DNA of 64,000 nt, from positions 5,540,058-5,604,057 of the forward strand of contig NC_026661.2 in the NCBI RefSeq assembly GCF_000004075.3, given 5' to 3'. Within the stretch, counting starts at the first letter, position 1, and each line of letters begins with the position of its first letter. The position numbers were made by a program, and so were the translations under genes. Shown piece after piece: positions 49,689 through 60,831 of this stretch. The notes beneath the pieces were generated by a model. It was not told the DNA's origin. It saw nothing but the letters and a program-made list of their open reading frames with translations, and did no database searches. This DNA is from Cucumis sativus (Eukaryota; Streptophyta; Magnoliopsida; Cucurbitales; Cucurbitaceae).

Positions 49689-49877
49689 GTGATTCATGAG
49701 CTAGATAAAGTAAACAACGTATGGTAGACGATCTTTGTGGCTTGTGAGGAAGACGTGGAGGAAGCCTTGGTGGCCGTAGAAAAAGGGATATGGACTTTCA
49801 ACGTTGAATGGCTAATGGCATGTATAATGAGACAAGAAGTAGACTTGGAGGCCCTTCAATTTGCTGAGTCCCTGTGA

Positions 49878-51449
49878 GAAACAAGGTCACCCTAACTTTC
49901 AGTTTTGAACAAGCAACAGCCAGCCATTTCGTCCTTGTGTATCCACTCTTTTCTCAACTCACTCTAATTTGGTACATAAACAAACTCTGATCGCTCCATC
50001 TCTATATTCATCAGTACATAAAAGACGATAAGTTTATTCATGGAGAAAGTTGGATGTAAGTATGTTTTAGGAATGGTCCTTCATTTAGTAACTTTGGGAA
50101 TTGTAAAAATGAGGTTATGAAGTTTTATCAAGTTGAATGTTCTTGTTTATGTTAGATGAGACTGATTCTTGGATACCAGAATTAACTTAAAGTACGTGTT
50201 TGAGTTCCATTGGAGTGATTAGAGAAAAAATGTTCCTTTAAAAAGGGTAATTTTTTTATGTAGACTTTCTTTTTATTAAAATTGCTTAAAATACAATTTG
50301 AGAGTATTTCAATAGCTTTTAAAGAGTTGTCAAACACTTGTAGTTTTTCTAAAATAACATATTTTCAAAATTAATTACTGTAATAGTTAAACAAAAGATT
50401 CTTTCCCTTAGAACTTTTAAAGTTTGTTTAGTTACCCTTAAACCTTTCAATTGTTTAATAGGTCTTTCAATTTTATGTTTTAAGTGTCTATAAGTTTTGA
50501 TTTTTTTTATTTGTTAGATATAAATCTGAAGAAATGAATAAAGTAGATTTGTAAGTTTAAAATAGTTTAAAAGTTGAGAAATTAAATTTGTAGTTTAAAA
50601 AGTTGGAGTAAATAGTTTGTGTTAAGTCGGGTTGTGATATTTTATTTATTTATTTTAATAATAGAAGAGAGGGAGACGAAAACTGCAACTGAAGGGAGAA
50701 GAAGCGGTGGCTGACTTTGTATATTTCTCCTTTCTTTTCAAATTGAGAAAATTTCTTTGCAATTCACTTTGAAAAGGAAATGAATATTTCTCCCTCAGAC
50801 TTATCTCTCTCTTCTTTTCAATTTATTTTCAATTTTTCTGTGTGCTTCTCACAGTGTATGCATAATCTCTCTTTCATTTTGATCTTCATCTCCATTTCAA
50901 ATATCTCCCACACAAAGAACAAAGAAATGAGTAAAGTAACTGAGAGAGCATTTTGTTTTTCCCTTCATATGGTTGGTTACTTTTTGTCAATTAAATGAAA
51001 AGTGAAGAATAAGATAAGATTTTCTTTACCCATTTGCCATCATCATCAAAGCTATTTACCTCATTTTTGTTCACACACACACAACTTCATTTTGTTGGAT
51101 TACACTCATTTGAGAAAATAGCAAAATTTTATTAGAAGAATAGCAAACATGAGCATTTCACGTGTTTTGAATTTTCATTAACCCTAAAATCTCCTCGCCT
51201 GCTTTTTAGTTAAACTGTAACTAATTTTGAAATATGCAAAATTTTAGCATAAATATTGATTTTCTCCTACATTATCTTAACACACTTTTTTTTCTCCAAA
51301 TATTGGATTTGTATCAAATCTTTATTTTCAAATTTTACTTTATCCAAATTTTCATTTTTCAAAATTTCATCGTTATTCTACTTTTATTTTTTTATTTCAT
51401 ATATATATATTTATAATATTTAATCTTATTTTTTCTCTTTTCCTATTCA
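49878..51449. other. Intergenic DNA after BRCT gene
   Basis: Begins with the probable 3' UTR of the BRCT gene. A purine-rich stretch lies at 50665-50715. A 72-residue open frame at 50780-50998 has no recognisable features. The start of the following LTR may lie near 51216 but is too diverged to place. Confidence 0.4.
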
Positions 51450-53007
51450 TCTTCTTCCTTTCTCATCTTCAACCTACGGCCACACCACCATCTCTTTTCT
51501 TCCTTCTCTTTTCCTTCTCCAATCAACTTCACCACCGTCTTCCACCTACACCGAACGTCAAGCAAATTTTGTCCTATCGTCGCATCACCGTTAGCCCGAG
51601 TCACTCCGGTTCTGTCACGCCATGTATGTTTAGATCTGAATTGTTCGGTTATTTGTTGCACCGATCCGTCTCCGTTAGAATTTGATTCTCCACAATTTGG
51701 GTAAGTTATGGAATTTACATATAGAGTGAATTGAATGGATTAAATTGTTTGTGGAAGTGATTGATTTCTCTTCAATTATGTTTAGGTCGGTTCGTTGCAC
51801 TTTAGTTTGAAAAAGAAGCTTAAGTAAGGTGATAAGGTAAGGGATTCTCTACTACTGGACTCACTATAGTTTTGAATTGTGCTGTCTGTATAGTTACCTC
51901 CGATTGAGTAAAGATGTCGAAACGATATATACACGTATGGATGTAGACTTGGTGTTGAATGTATACTGTGAATGACTGAAAAAATATATATACATGGATT
52001 GATGTAGACTTGATGTTGAATGCATATTGTGATTGTCTGGGAATATATATATATATATATGTATGGATGTAGACAGGACGACAATTGTAGATTGTGTTTG
52101 TATGGAATGTGGATGTGAACTTGTGATTGTCGTTTAGATTGGGTGTATGTTATACTAAAGTATGGTTGTGTACTGGTGAATTGAGGGGTGTTATGACTAT
52201 ATAGTTTGATTGACTGATGTATTGATATGTTACTGGCGGACATTGGGCTAAAGTGAGATAGGTTGACTATTAGGGTGTTAAGTGAAAGGATTATATGTTG
52301 AAGTAGCTGGATGTACTATGAATGAGTGTTAAGATGTTTAGAATGGATTGAGGGGAAAATTGTTAGATTTCTATTGGGTAGTTACCTTGCAGGTGTCCTA
52401 CGGGATCACCACCTGATATGTGCATCCTTCGATAGCACTAGACTGATATGTGCATCCTTCGGGAGCATTAGACTGATATGTGTTTCTGCGAACACTAGAC
52501 TGATTTATGCGTCCTTTGAGGCGTTAGACTGATTATGTGTATCCTACGGGATCACAAGATTGTGACTGTGCAGGGTACCCCAATAGGAAGTTAACAGTTA
52601 CTTTTTCCCCTAACGGGACCAATAGCGAGTCTCTTATTGGGTATGTTTATACCATCCTTTCATGTTTAACTATTTCAGGCAAAGGTAACAAAGGAGGTAG
52701 ACCGACGAGGGACAAAAGGAGACGTGATTGCCATAAGGGAATGTCCTTCAAATGCTTCCGCTTTATGTTTCTTGTTTTTCCTTTGTACATGAGGTTGTTT
52801 AAAAATTTTGTGATGGAACTGAGTTTACGAACTGTTGTTTTGTAAATAGTACTTTTAAAGTTTTGGTTATTTGAAATAGGACCCGAACTTAAGTTTGTTT
52901 TCTTTGATCGTATGATTTCAAGTGAATTTTACTATATTTTGTGTCAATCAAGGTCTCTTTGTCAAAATTAATGACTTCAACTTAGTTAGAAAAGTTGGGT
53001 CGTTACA
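51450..53007 (+). mobile_element. Diverged gypsy-family LTR, probably solo
   Basis: It shares with the LTR at 39705-41696 the pyrimidine-rich start, the block resembling GACTTGACGTCGAATGTAT, the hairpin array (52392-52555), the GGCAAAGGTAA segment (near 52678) and the end GTTGGGTCGTTACA. No PBS or gag follows. The left boundary is uncertain. Confidence 0.75.
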
Positions 53008-53459
53008 ACAAATTTTAAGTATTAATGTAAGAATTATGTACTTCATTATAAAGATCGATAGTTTAAAGTTTTTGACGATAATTTACATGGAATTACAGAT
53101 CAGTTACCACTATCAATAGAATCACTTACAAATATTAACACGATCGTGTACCGATAACAAGACGATTGTTTACACTATTCAATACGATCACCAATATCAT
53201 ATGATCGTGTACCCATGTCAACACGATAATTTATTTTAATCAATATTATCATTTACCGTTGTTAAATGGTCGTTTATCACGGTTAATAGGATCGTTTAAT
53301 GTATATTATTTCATTGCACGATCGTTTACTTATTCTTGCATTGTGTTTATATTATCATTTTGTACATTTTATTCTTTTATTCAGTAATAAATGTATATCT
53401 ATGTCTATCTATTTCTTTCTATCACAATTAAATACTTAATTTTTTTTTTTACAGATTAT
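53008..53459. other. AT-rich DNA with ACGATC-like repeats
   Basis: Contains several degenerate copies of an ACGATCGTTTAC-like motif. A comparable stretch lies near 58150-58330. Nothing coding recognised. Confidence 0.4.
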
Positions 53460-53940
53460 AATGTCTTTTCCTATTGTTGTTTTTTATTGAGGTCAATGGA
53501 ATGGATGTAATATTTATGAGAATTACTTAGTTGCTGAAATTTTGGTAGATGTCCGAGTCAGCTTTAATTCTCTAGTTGATTTAATATGTGAACAGATTCA
53601 ATTGGATGGATAAGTAGAATTATCTGTTTTACTTGATTTTGGTAAAAGCAAGGTCCAACTGTGGTGCCAGTAAAGAAAGACAATGATGTGGCTTGGTATT
53701 TATCTTTTGCTAAAGATGCAACTAATATACATCCATTAGTTGCTCATGTAACTGTTGATTTTTTTAGAAGGTCTTCTTCTTCTTAGAGAACTACCTGTAG
53801 CTACCATGCTTAGTTCAATTAGAGATGTATTGCAAAAGTGGTTTGATGAAAGAAGTAAAGCTACTTTTACAATGAAGAGTTGTTTGACTTCTTGGGCTGA
53901 GAACGTGTTGCATTTAGAATAACAATGAAAAGTCAAGAAT
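53460..53940 (+). pseudogene. MULE (Mutator-like) transposase N-terminal relic
   Basis: Translating through stops gives GQWNGCNIYENYLVAEILVDV, then ELSVLLDFGKSKVQ, and later LPVATMLSSIRDVLQKWFDERSKA and SWAENVLH. These resemble the N-terminal and central parts of plant MuDR-type transposases. Several stops and frame changes make it non-functional. No terminal inverted repeats identified. Confidence 0.6.
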
Positions 53941-54849
53941 TTTATTTGTAGAGGTTTTTTTTTTTTTTTTTTTAATGTTTGTATCTCAGGTAGATATAAA
54001 TAGACTGCTATTTTTGTCCATCCGATAGAGAAATATAACAATTTATGTGTGCTTGTTTCAGATAGATAGAGATAGATAGCTATCAATGTCTATTTGTCTC
54101 TATTTGTGCATGTTTTTTTTTTTTTTAATTTTTCTATATTTGTTTTATGTATTAGGTTGATCCAATTAGTATGACTGAATACAAAGTAATGGATGATACA
54201 AAATGATAATGTAATTTATTTATATTAGTTCTAATTTGAAATATTCAAATTTACTTTGGAAATTAGTAATAATTAGTATAATATATAGTGATACATTATA
54301 ATATAAAGTTTATATGTTATTGAAACTTTATTATAATAAATTTAATTTTAGATAAAGTTCAAAATTAATTTATGAGAGATAAAATATTTGAATGAGTTCA
54401 AATATTAATTTAATGTGGATTTGTTTCATATTAAAAATTATTAATTATGAGAATAAAGTTATATTTGAATATGATTCAAATTTAACTGAATTTAACTTAA
54501 GTTAAATATAAAATATTTAATTTAGTTATTAATTAATAGTTTAGTTTAATATTATTTAATTAAATTTGATTTAATTAAATTAATATAAAACTATAAGGTA
54601 TTGGAGAGATATTCATTCAATAAGATTTAAATGAAATATTAATTTAATTAATTATAAACTAATTGATTAATGGTTAATTAGTCAGTTATTGAAAAACTTC
54701 TATTAATTTAATATTTTTTAAGTTAATAGAATCCTTTGATTTTCTCCTACCCCGTCTTCTACTCAATGAAAGAAAGAGAGTTATAAATATGTAGAAGAAA
54801 AACAGCTTTTCTTAACCAAAATAAAATTGTTATTTTCTGCAAAATAGAT
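53941..54849. other. AT-rich intergenic DNA
   Basis: Poly-T tracts at about 53957 and 54113, GATAGATA-like short repeats near 54060, and TTAATTAA-rich sequence. No gene seen. Confidence 0.4.
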
Positions 54850-56693
54850 TGTAACGACCTAATTTTTCGAATTAAGCTGAAGTTATTACTTTAAGACTAT
54901 ATTCGTCCTTTAACCATAAAGACTTTATAATTTAAAAAAATATATTTTTTAACAACATTAAAGAGTTTTTATTCGGGCTCTATTTCAAATAAAATTTTGA
55001 AAGTGTAAAAGTATCGATAATAAAGAAAGTTCAAGAACATAAAAGTCGTTCAATCATGAAACCCAAAACAGTGTACTAAAGAAAACCAAAATAAAAAAAA
55101 AATATAATAGAAGCAATTTGAAGGACATTTCCCTATGGCAGTTTCACGGAAAAAGATTAAACATAAAAGAGTGAGTATAAACATACCCAGTAATAGACCC
55201 ACTACTGATCCTATTAGAAGAAAAATAAAATTGTTAACTTCCTATTGGAGGTGCCCTGCACTTTAAAAGTCTTGTGATCATGTAGAAATACACATAATCA
55301 GTCCAATGCCCTAAAGGACAAAAATATTAGTCTAGTGCTCTGCAGAAAGCACATATCAGTCTAGTGCTCTCGAACAATGCACACGTCAGTCTATTGCTCT
55401 CGAAGAATGCACATGTCATTCAAGTGCTCTCGAAGAATGCACAACAGGTGGTGATCCCGTAGGACACCTGCAAGGCACACTACCCAATCGACAAAGCTAA
55501 CAATTTTCCCTTAGTTCGTTATAAACATTTAATCAATCCATTCCTAGTATAGTCAAACTACTCCATCATATCATCAATCCAACTTAACACACTTACGTTC
55601 AATCTATTCAATCTATCACAAAATCAGTTGATACTATAACAACACACCAGACAGTCAAGATATATATATATACATAACACCTTTCTCAGTTTACAAAATA
55701 CATTATCCATCGTATCTACTTCTATACCAGTCTGGCATAATATACATTTGTCATCATATCTACTTCTACATATATTGGTAAACCATACTAAGTCCAGAGA
55801 TCCAAACAGTCAACACATTTCAAAACTTTCAAAGAGTCCAGTAATAGAAACCCTTACTTTAATGTTACTCAAATTTCTCGAACGAAGGAAACCTAATAAG
55901 AATATGGAACTCAATTACTTTCACAATACTTTCTTTCATTTAATTTCCTCAACGTAAATTCTAGCTTACCAAAGTATGGCGAATCGAACTCCAACAAATT
56001 CTACAATTTAGTTGTGAATCCAAAGAACTCAAACGCTACCTTCAAGAATCAATTAACAATTTAACTAATTATCCCCTTACTTTTTCTTTTCTCTCTTCTC
56101 CTTCCTCCCCGTGCGCCCTTCCCCTTCTCCCCGTCCGCAGCCCAGTAACCGCAGACCTTCATTCCTCTTCTTCTTCCGTTCACAGCAGCCGTCGGCCGCC
56201 ACATGACCGCTGCCCAGTCCAGATCTGCGTCGCAGCCCAGCAACCGCCGCCCCTATTTCCTTCTTCCGCCGTGCGCCGCGACTCCCACCGATCCTTTCCC
56301 TTCCGTTTTCTTCCCGCCGCAGCCCAGCCGCAGCCAACCGCCGATCCTTTCCCTTCTGTTTTCTTCCCGCCGCAGCCAGCCGCCGATCCTTTCTCTTCCG
56401 TTTTCTTCCCGCCGCAGTCCAGCCGCAGCCCGCGCGCCGATCTGCCGTCTCCATCTCCGGTTCGCGAAGCAACCTTGCAGCAGTCGTCCCGCGCGCCGAT
56501 CTGCCGTCTCCATCGCCGATTCTGTCTCCGTCGAAGCCAAGGCCGCCGCGTGAACCAGTAACCGCCACGCTCCCCGCTCACAACCACCGCTCCACCTGCT
56601 ATCGACGTCGGCCGACTAGTTGCTGTAACCGTTCAGATTTGCTGTCTGTTCGCGACGGTTTCCATCCGTGAAGCCCAGCCGCCACGTCTCATT
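54850..56693 (-). mobile_element. Diverged gypsy-family LTR, cut by assembly gap
   Basis: Reading the minus strand, it ends in GGTCGTTACA at 54850. It contains the hairpin-array region (55255-55465) and a GC-rich block with repeated CCGCCGCAGCC-like units (56100-56560). It is inverted relative to the LTR at 51450-53007. The other end lies in or beyond the N gap. Confidence 0.72.
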
Positions 56694-57193
56694 NNNNNNN
56701 NNNNNNNNNNNNNNNNNNNNNNNNNNNNNNNNNNNNNNNNNNNNNNNNNNNNNNNNNNNNNNNNNNNNNNNNNNNNNNNNNNNNNNNNNNNNNNNNNNNN
56801 NNNNNNNNNNNNNNNNNNNNNNNNNNNNNNNNNNNNNNNNNNNNNNNNNNNNNNNNNNNNNNNNNNNNNNNNNNNNNNNNNNNNNNNNNNNNNNNNNNNN
56901 NNNNNNNNNNNNNNNNNNNNNNNNNNNNNNNNNNNNNNNNNNNNNNNNNNNNNNNNNNNNNNNNNNNNNNNNNNNNNNNNNNNNNNNNNNNNNNNNNNNN
57001 NNNNNNNNNNNNNNNNNNNNNNNNNNNNNNNNNNNNNNNNNNNNNNNNNNNNNNNNNNNNNNNNNNNNNNNNNNNNNNNNNNNNNNNNNNNNNNNNNNNN
57101 NNNNNNNNNNNNNNNNNNNNNNNNNNNNNNNNNNNNNNNNNNNNNNNNNNNNNNNNNNNNNNNNNNNNNNNNNNNNNNNNNNNNNNNNNNNNN
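56694..57193. other. Assembly gap, 500 N
   Basis: Exactly 500 undetermined bases, a conventional scaffold gap size, so the real length is unknown. It sits at the GC-rich end of an LTR and truncates the adjacent gene. Confidence 0.99.
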
Positions 57194-57529
57194 GATGAAA
57201 GCAGTAAAGAGAAGAACAGAGATTATCGTGGAGACGCCGTCGTCATTGGTGGATCCTACTATCTCCTGCGATTTCTCGGCGGCCAGCAGTGCGGCGGAAT
57301 CTGAGGGTAAAGTTTGTTGAGATGTGGCGGCATGGATCCTCGAAATTGAGAGTTGTTTTTGACGATTTTGGCGGAGAGGATTGAGAAGGGGAAGTGTTGG
57401 GCGGGAAAAGAGAGCGGTGGAGAAAGGGAACGGGGGGATGAGGAAGAACGGAGAGTAGGAAGAAGGTTGGAAGAGGAGAGGGAAATTGGTAGAGATAGAG
57501 AAATGAATGTAGTGGAAGCCATGGCTCAT
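57194..57529 (-). CDS. Partial gene, probable plastid-targeted small membrane protein
   Basis: The 5' part of a gene running into the gap. One frame, starting at 57529, leads to HAATSQQTLPSDSAALLAAEKSQEIV and then a hydrophobic segment (STIISVLLFTAFI) at the gap edge. A second ATG, at 57522 in another frame, opens a Ser-rich sequence (MASTTFISLSLPISLSSS) that looks like a classic chloroplast transit peptide but stops at 57259. The likeliest explanation is a one-base error or frameshift within the first exon, perhaps at the C6 run. I recognise a plant membrane protein type but cannot name it. Confidence 0.5.
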
Positions 57530-58740
57530 CCGCTTTACCTTTCTCTCTCACTGATTCAGTAGCAAACGCATCCTCGCTGTCCAGATCCACGACGTCGTTT
57601 CGTCGTCGTGAAGGCTCTATAAAGCCTTCTCAATCTCTTCCCTTCCAAATTTCGAACATTGTTTTAAACAATAAAATTAAAAAACAAAATAAAACAAAAT
57701 TTTAATTTGTCATAGAAAATTATAGTCCAATTTTAATAAAGAAAAATTACATGACAGATATGAAAAGTAATTACTTATATTATAGGGCTATAAAAAAGAA
57801 TGGTTACGATGACTCTATCCTCCTAAGTTTTATTTTTTCTACTTTTACAAATGTTGCTAAATAATTTTCCTTTTTTTTTTTACCATATTTATAACTAATT
57901 TAACTCATTTTGTTATATCTAACATAGAATCCACCTATCATTTACACATGGAGTATTGAATTATTGTACATCTTCATATCGTTACCATTCCTTTATATTC
58001 TCACTTTTCTTATTCGCGGTTTCTTGTTCTCTTCCTCCAGAATTTATTCCTTCTTCATTATCTCTCATTTTTTTTTCAATGCATACCAAAATCTAAATGA
58101 TCACTATTATTTATATTCCAAATAAATAAGTGATAGATCTTAAAGATCGTCACCAAGATATAAACGATTGTTTACTAATACCAATACCTACCAAGATCAT
58201 TTAGATTTTGTACAATATCTATCTTGTACCAATATCTAAATAATTAATTGTTTATCCAAGATAGATAGAGATAGACCACTATCATTGTCTATTTCAGTTA
58301 GATAATGATAGACTCAAACGATTGTTTAGATAAACAATGTGAATCAATATCTAAATGATATTTTAGATTATATTATACGAGTGTCTTATTTTTGTTGTGT
58401 GAGTTTTTAACTTGTTTTAAAATTGTTGTATGTAAATTTTTTTGCGTTTTTGTTATATTTTTTAAAAAACTTAAATTTAAAAAGGATTTATAATAATAAA
58501 ATAATAATAATAATTCAAGCTGTGGTTAAACTAACATTTTGGTTTGCATGGTCTGAAGTTGTGTAAATGACTAATTTTAGTTGTAAGATTTATTTACAAT
58601 AATGGAAAATATAAAGATTAAAATGGAAGGTCCAGAAAATATTATAATCCAAAATAATGAATTATAATCCAAAAAAAGTATGGTTGGGGTTGATTAAAAT
58701 TGATATTGAAAAATGTTAATTGTTTTAATTGAGATAGATT
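57530..58740. other. Intergenic AT-rich DNA
   Basis: Upstream of the partial gene, with a possible TATA-like CTATAAAG near 57618. Around 58150-58330 there are ACGATTGTTTA and GATAGATAGAGATAGA repeats similar to those near 53100-53350 and 54060. No gene seen. Confidence 0.4.
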
Positions 58741-59022
58741 ATGATGAAATCGGAGTACAAGAGTGGTGTGTGTGTGTTGCGGCCATTGAATATGAATCTT
58801 TATGTTTTATTTGCGTATCAAAGAGGTACTAAGATTTGGAAGATGATTGAATATGATTATGTTGATAAGAATGCATTGGATGATATTGAGTTCCTCGCGT
58901 CATGTGGGAGGATTAGAACAAGATACTCGGATTTAATTGTCCACCCAGCAGATGTGAGTCATCTTCCCGGTCAATTTGGCATCCATCAAAGAGCGAAAAG
59001 GTTTGGTAGTGGCCCGATATGA
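58741..59022 (+). CDS. Hypothetical ORF, 93 residues
   Basis: An ATG-initiated open frame with no recognised domain (NLYVLFAYQRGTKIWKMIEYDYVDKNALDDIEF). A second frame at about 59019-59273 overlaps its end and could be a continuation after a frameshift. It may be a transposase or other repeat relic. Composition is less AT-rich than the surroundings, the only hint that it once coded. Confidence 0.25.
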   Translation: MMKSEYKSGVCVLRPLNMNLYVLFAYQRGTKIWKMIEYDYVDKNALDDIEFLASCGRIRTRYSDLIVHPADVSHLPGQFGIHQRAKRFGSGPI

Positions 59023-59568
59023 ATGATGCCGAATTGGGCCAGTTTCCAAAAAATAGTGACGACCCAATAACGTTTGAAGAAAATGACCATAATAGCCTTG
59101 AAAATATAGTTGAGCATGCTCCTCAACCAATGCAAAGGCAGAACATAAAGTGCCAGCTCCAGGTGTCAGTTGATCAGGCGATCACCTCCCATTGTAATCT
59201 CTTAACACGGAATCAGGAACGGCTAGGATCCACTAAGACCACGTCTCTACCACTGGTAGCGAGTACAGTGTAGTACTAAATTCTAGCAAGTAGACTTAGA
59301 TAATGAAAAGAGAGCGATATTTCAGCGTACCAAAAATATCTTGCCGAATTGCCACTATCCGAGTCCCTAGTCCCGATTCCCGATTCCCAACCTTCTCCTT
59401 CCTATGAGACATTGTTCCCGTTTTCTCTGATCTTCCAAACACATTCTTCGAAACGAAAAATCTTACCACGGATCGAACCAACCTTACTTTTTGAATCCAA
59501 GATTCCAATAAGCTACTCTAATAACACTCGATTTGGTTGAGGAATCGAAGAACAAGAATCAATTTCTT

Positions 59569-60462
59569 ATGGAGAAGAAGAAGAGGGAATTCCAATTCGG
59601 CGGTGGTAATGGTTGTAGAAATGAGGATGAAAGAGTTCTTCTATGGGAGGATGGGCTGCCGGATGTTGAGAAATTAACCCCTCTTTCTCAATCGTTAATA
59701 TCGCAGGAACTCGCTTCCGCGTTTAGGATTTTGATGGAACCTCATCGGAGTATATTAGATGTTAATTCGGCATCGAAGATGACGATATTGAATATTCGTG
59801 ATGGACAGTCAGAAGGATACAGGAGTTTTGAGTTTAAGTACGATCAGACGCGGAGGGAAGACGTTGTGATGGTTGAATCAGACGAGGGGATAAATCCAGA
59901 TGATTTGGGATCTGATTCGCGGAAATTGAGGAGGGTTGATTGTGTTGAGGAGACGAATTTAGCACCTCGAGCGGAGAGTTTGATTGAGGATGCAGCATTG
60001 GCTCGAACCTTGAAGCGACCTAGGCTCGCGTGGACTCCACAATTACACAAACGGTTCGTGGATGTGGTTTCTCACCTAGGGCTTAAAGACGCAGCTCCCA
60101 AAGCTATTATGCAAATGATGAATGTGGAGGGATTGACTCGTGAAAATGTTGCTAGTCATCTTCAGAAGTATCGACTTTACTTGAAGAGGACGCAGATTTC
60201 TTCAACAACTGATGAAGCTCTTGTTCCGATGCCCGTAACGCAGAATGCTCACGATTCTTCTCCCGGTGCCGCCGATTCACACGGAAACGACTATTTTCCG
60301 GCTACTTTTCCAGTGACTTATATGCCATCTCCGATGATGCCTATGATGTTTTATGGTATGGGAGCTCACGGCCATGGTCTTAGTCAAACCGCCATGCCAA
60401 TGGTTAACCTAACCAATGTACCTACTCATTCGTGTAGCACGAAAGGGCAGCATGATTTATAG
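59569..60462 (+). CDS. GARP/G2-like MYB transcription factor, LUX/BOA type
   Basis: An intronless gene of 297 residues. The GARP DNA-binding domain is at about 147-208 ([18 protein letters not shown], then [18 protein letters not shown]), nearly the LUX ARRHYTHMO (PCL1) sequence as I remember it. The N-terminal [21 protein letters not shown]...ELASAF block (25-52) also matches LUX/BOA rather than more distant GARP proteins. The C-terminus is Met/His-rich. LUX binds DNA as part of the nuclear evening complex with ELF3 and ELF4. The chosen start is the first ATG; the frame extends upstream without another. Neighbouring PPR and DnaJ genes support orthology to the BOA/LUX locus. Confidence 0.88.
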   Translation: MEKKKREFQFGGGNGCRNEDERVLLWEDGLPDVEKLTPLSQSLISQELASAFRILMEPHRSILDVNSASKMTILNIRDGQSEGYRSFEFKYDQTRREDVVMVESDEGINPDDLGSDSRKLRRVDCVEETNLAPRAESLIEDAALARTLKRPRLAWTPQLHKRFVDVVSHLGLKDAAPKAIMQMMNVEGLTRENVASHLQKYRLYLKRTQISSTTDEALVPMPVTQNAHDSSPGAADSHGNDYFPATFPVTYMPSPMMPMMFYGMGAHGHGLSQTAMPMVNLTNVPTHSCSTKGQHDL

Positions 60463-60831
60463 AATTGACAACTGACAAGTAGGGTTCGATTTGGATTTGG
60501 CCTTTTATTGTGTTCTTAATCCAAACTCGAAATGATAAATGAAGTTAGAGAAGATTTCATCTGGATCTTGAATGGAGCATTCTTTTAACTCTCTCCTTTT
60601 CTCTTTCTCTCTATCTTTTTGGCTGGAATTACAAAGTGAAGCATTAGTAATTAGAATCTTGAATGAAAATTTTGAGTACATTAGATTTTGTTTATTGGGT
60701 TATCTCTAATGAATGAAATTCTGTTGAGAGAATCATTTTGACAACCCCCTGAAACAACTGGAAGAACTTGGCAGCTTGCAGCCATTATAGATATTTTTTT
60801 TTCATCTTTGTTGTTTTGAAGAAAGGTTTTG
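60463..60831. other. Convergent intergenic region
   Basis: Lies between the 3' ends of the clock-factor gene (plus) and the PPR gene (minus), and so holds both 3' UTRs. A pyrimidine-rich stretch lies at 60590-60620. Confidence 0.5.

Larger units (their letters stand above)
32518..49877 (+). pseudogene. BRCT-domain DNA-repair-type gene, C-terminal exons, premature stop
   Basis: Four exons keep frame across GT-AG introns: 32518-32627, 37876-37934, 38042-38229 and 49689-49877. Joined, they encode a BRCT-like region (SLTADGSTTTHVITGKVRKT, WLKESYREGRFV), a linker, and a second BRCT-like repeat ending FNVEWLMACIMRQEVDLEA. From memory this resembles the C-terminus of plant PTIP/MDC1-like BRCT proteins (At3g21480/At4g03130 type), phosphopeptide-binding factors of the nuclear DNA-damage response. 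Intron 1 (5.2 kb) and intron 3 (11.5 kb) are filled by retrotransposons. A TAG at 49725-49727 would remove the last 51 residues. No upstream exons were found, so it is either a 5'-truncated copy or part of a gene extended by more insertions. Confidence 0.7.

Noticed and set aside
56077-56587. Overlapping Gly/Arg-rich frames in the GC-rich end of the minus-strand LTR
   Set aside because: Short CCGCCGCAGCC-like repeats keep all frames open; no consistent coding signal.
56633-57529. Long open frames spanning the N gap
   Set aside because: The undetermined bases cannot be translated; only the portion outside the gap is usable.
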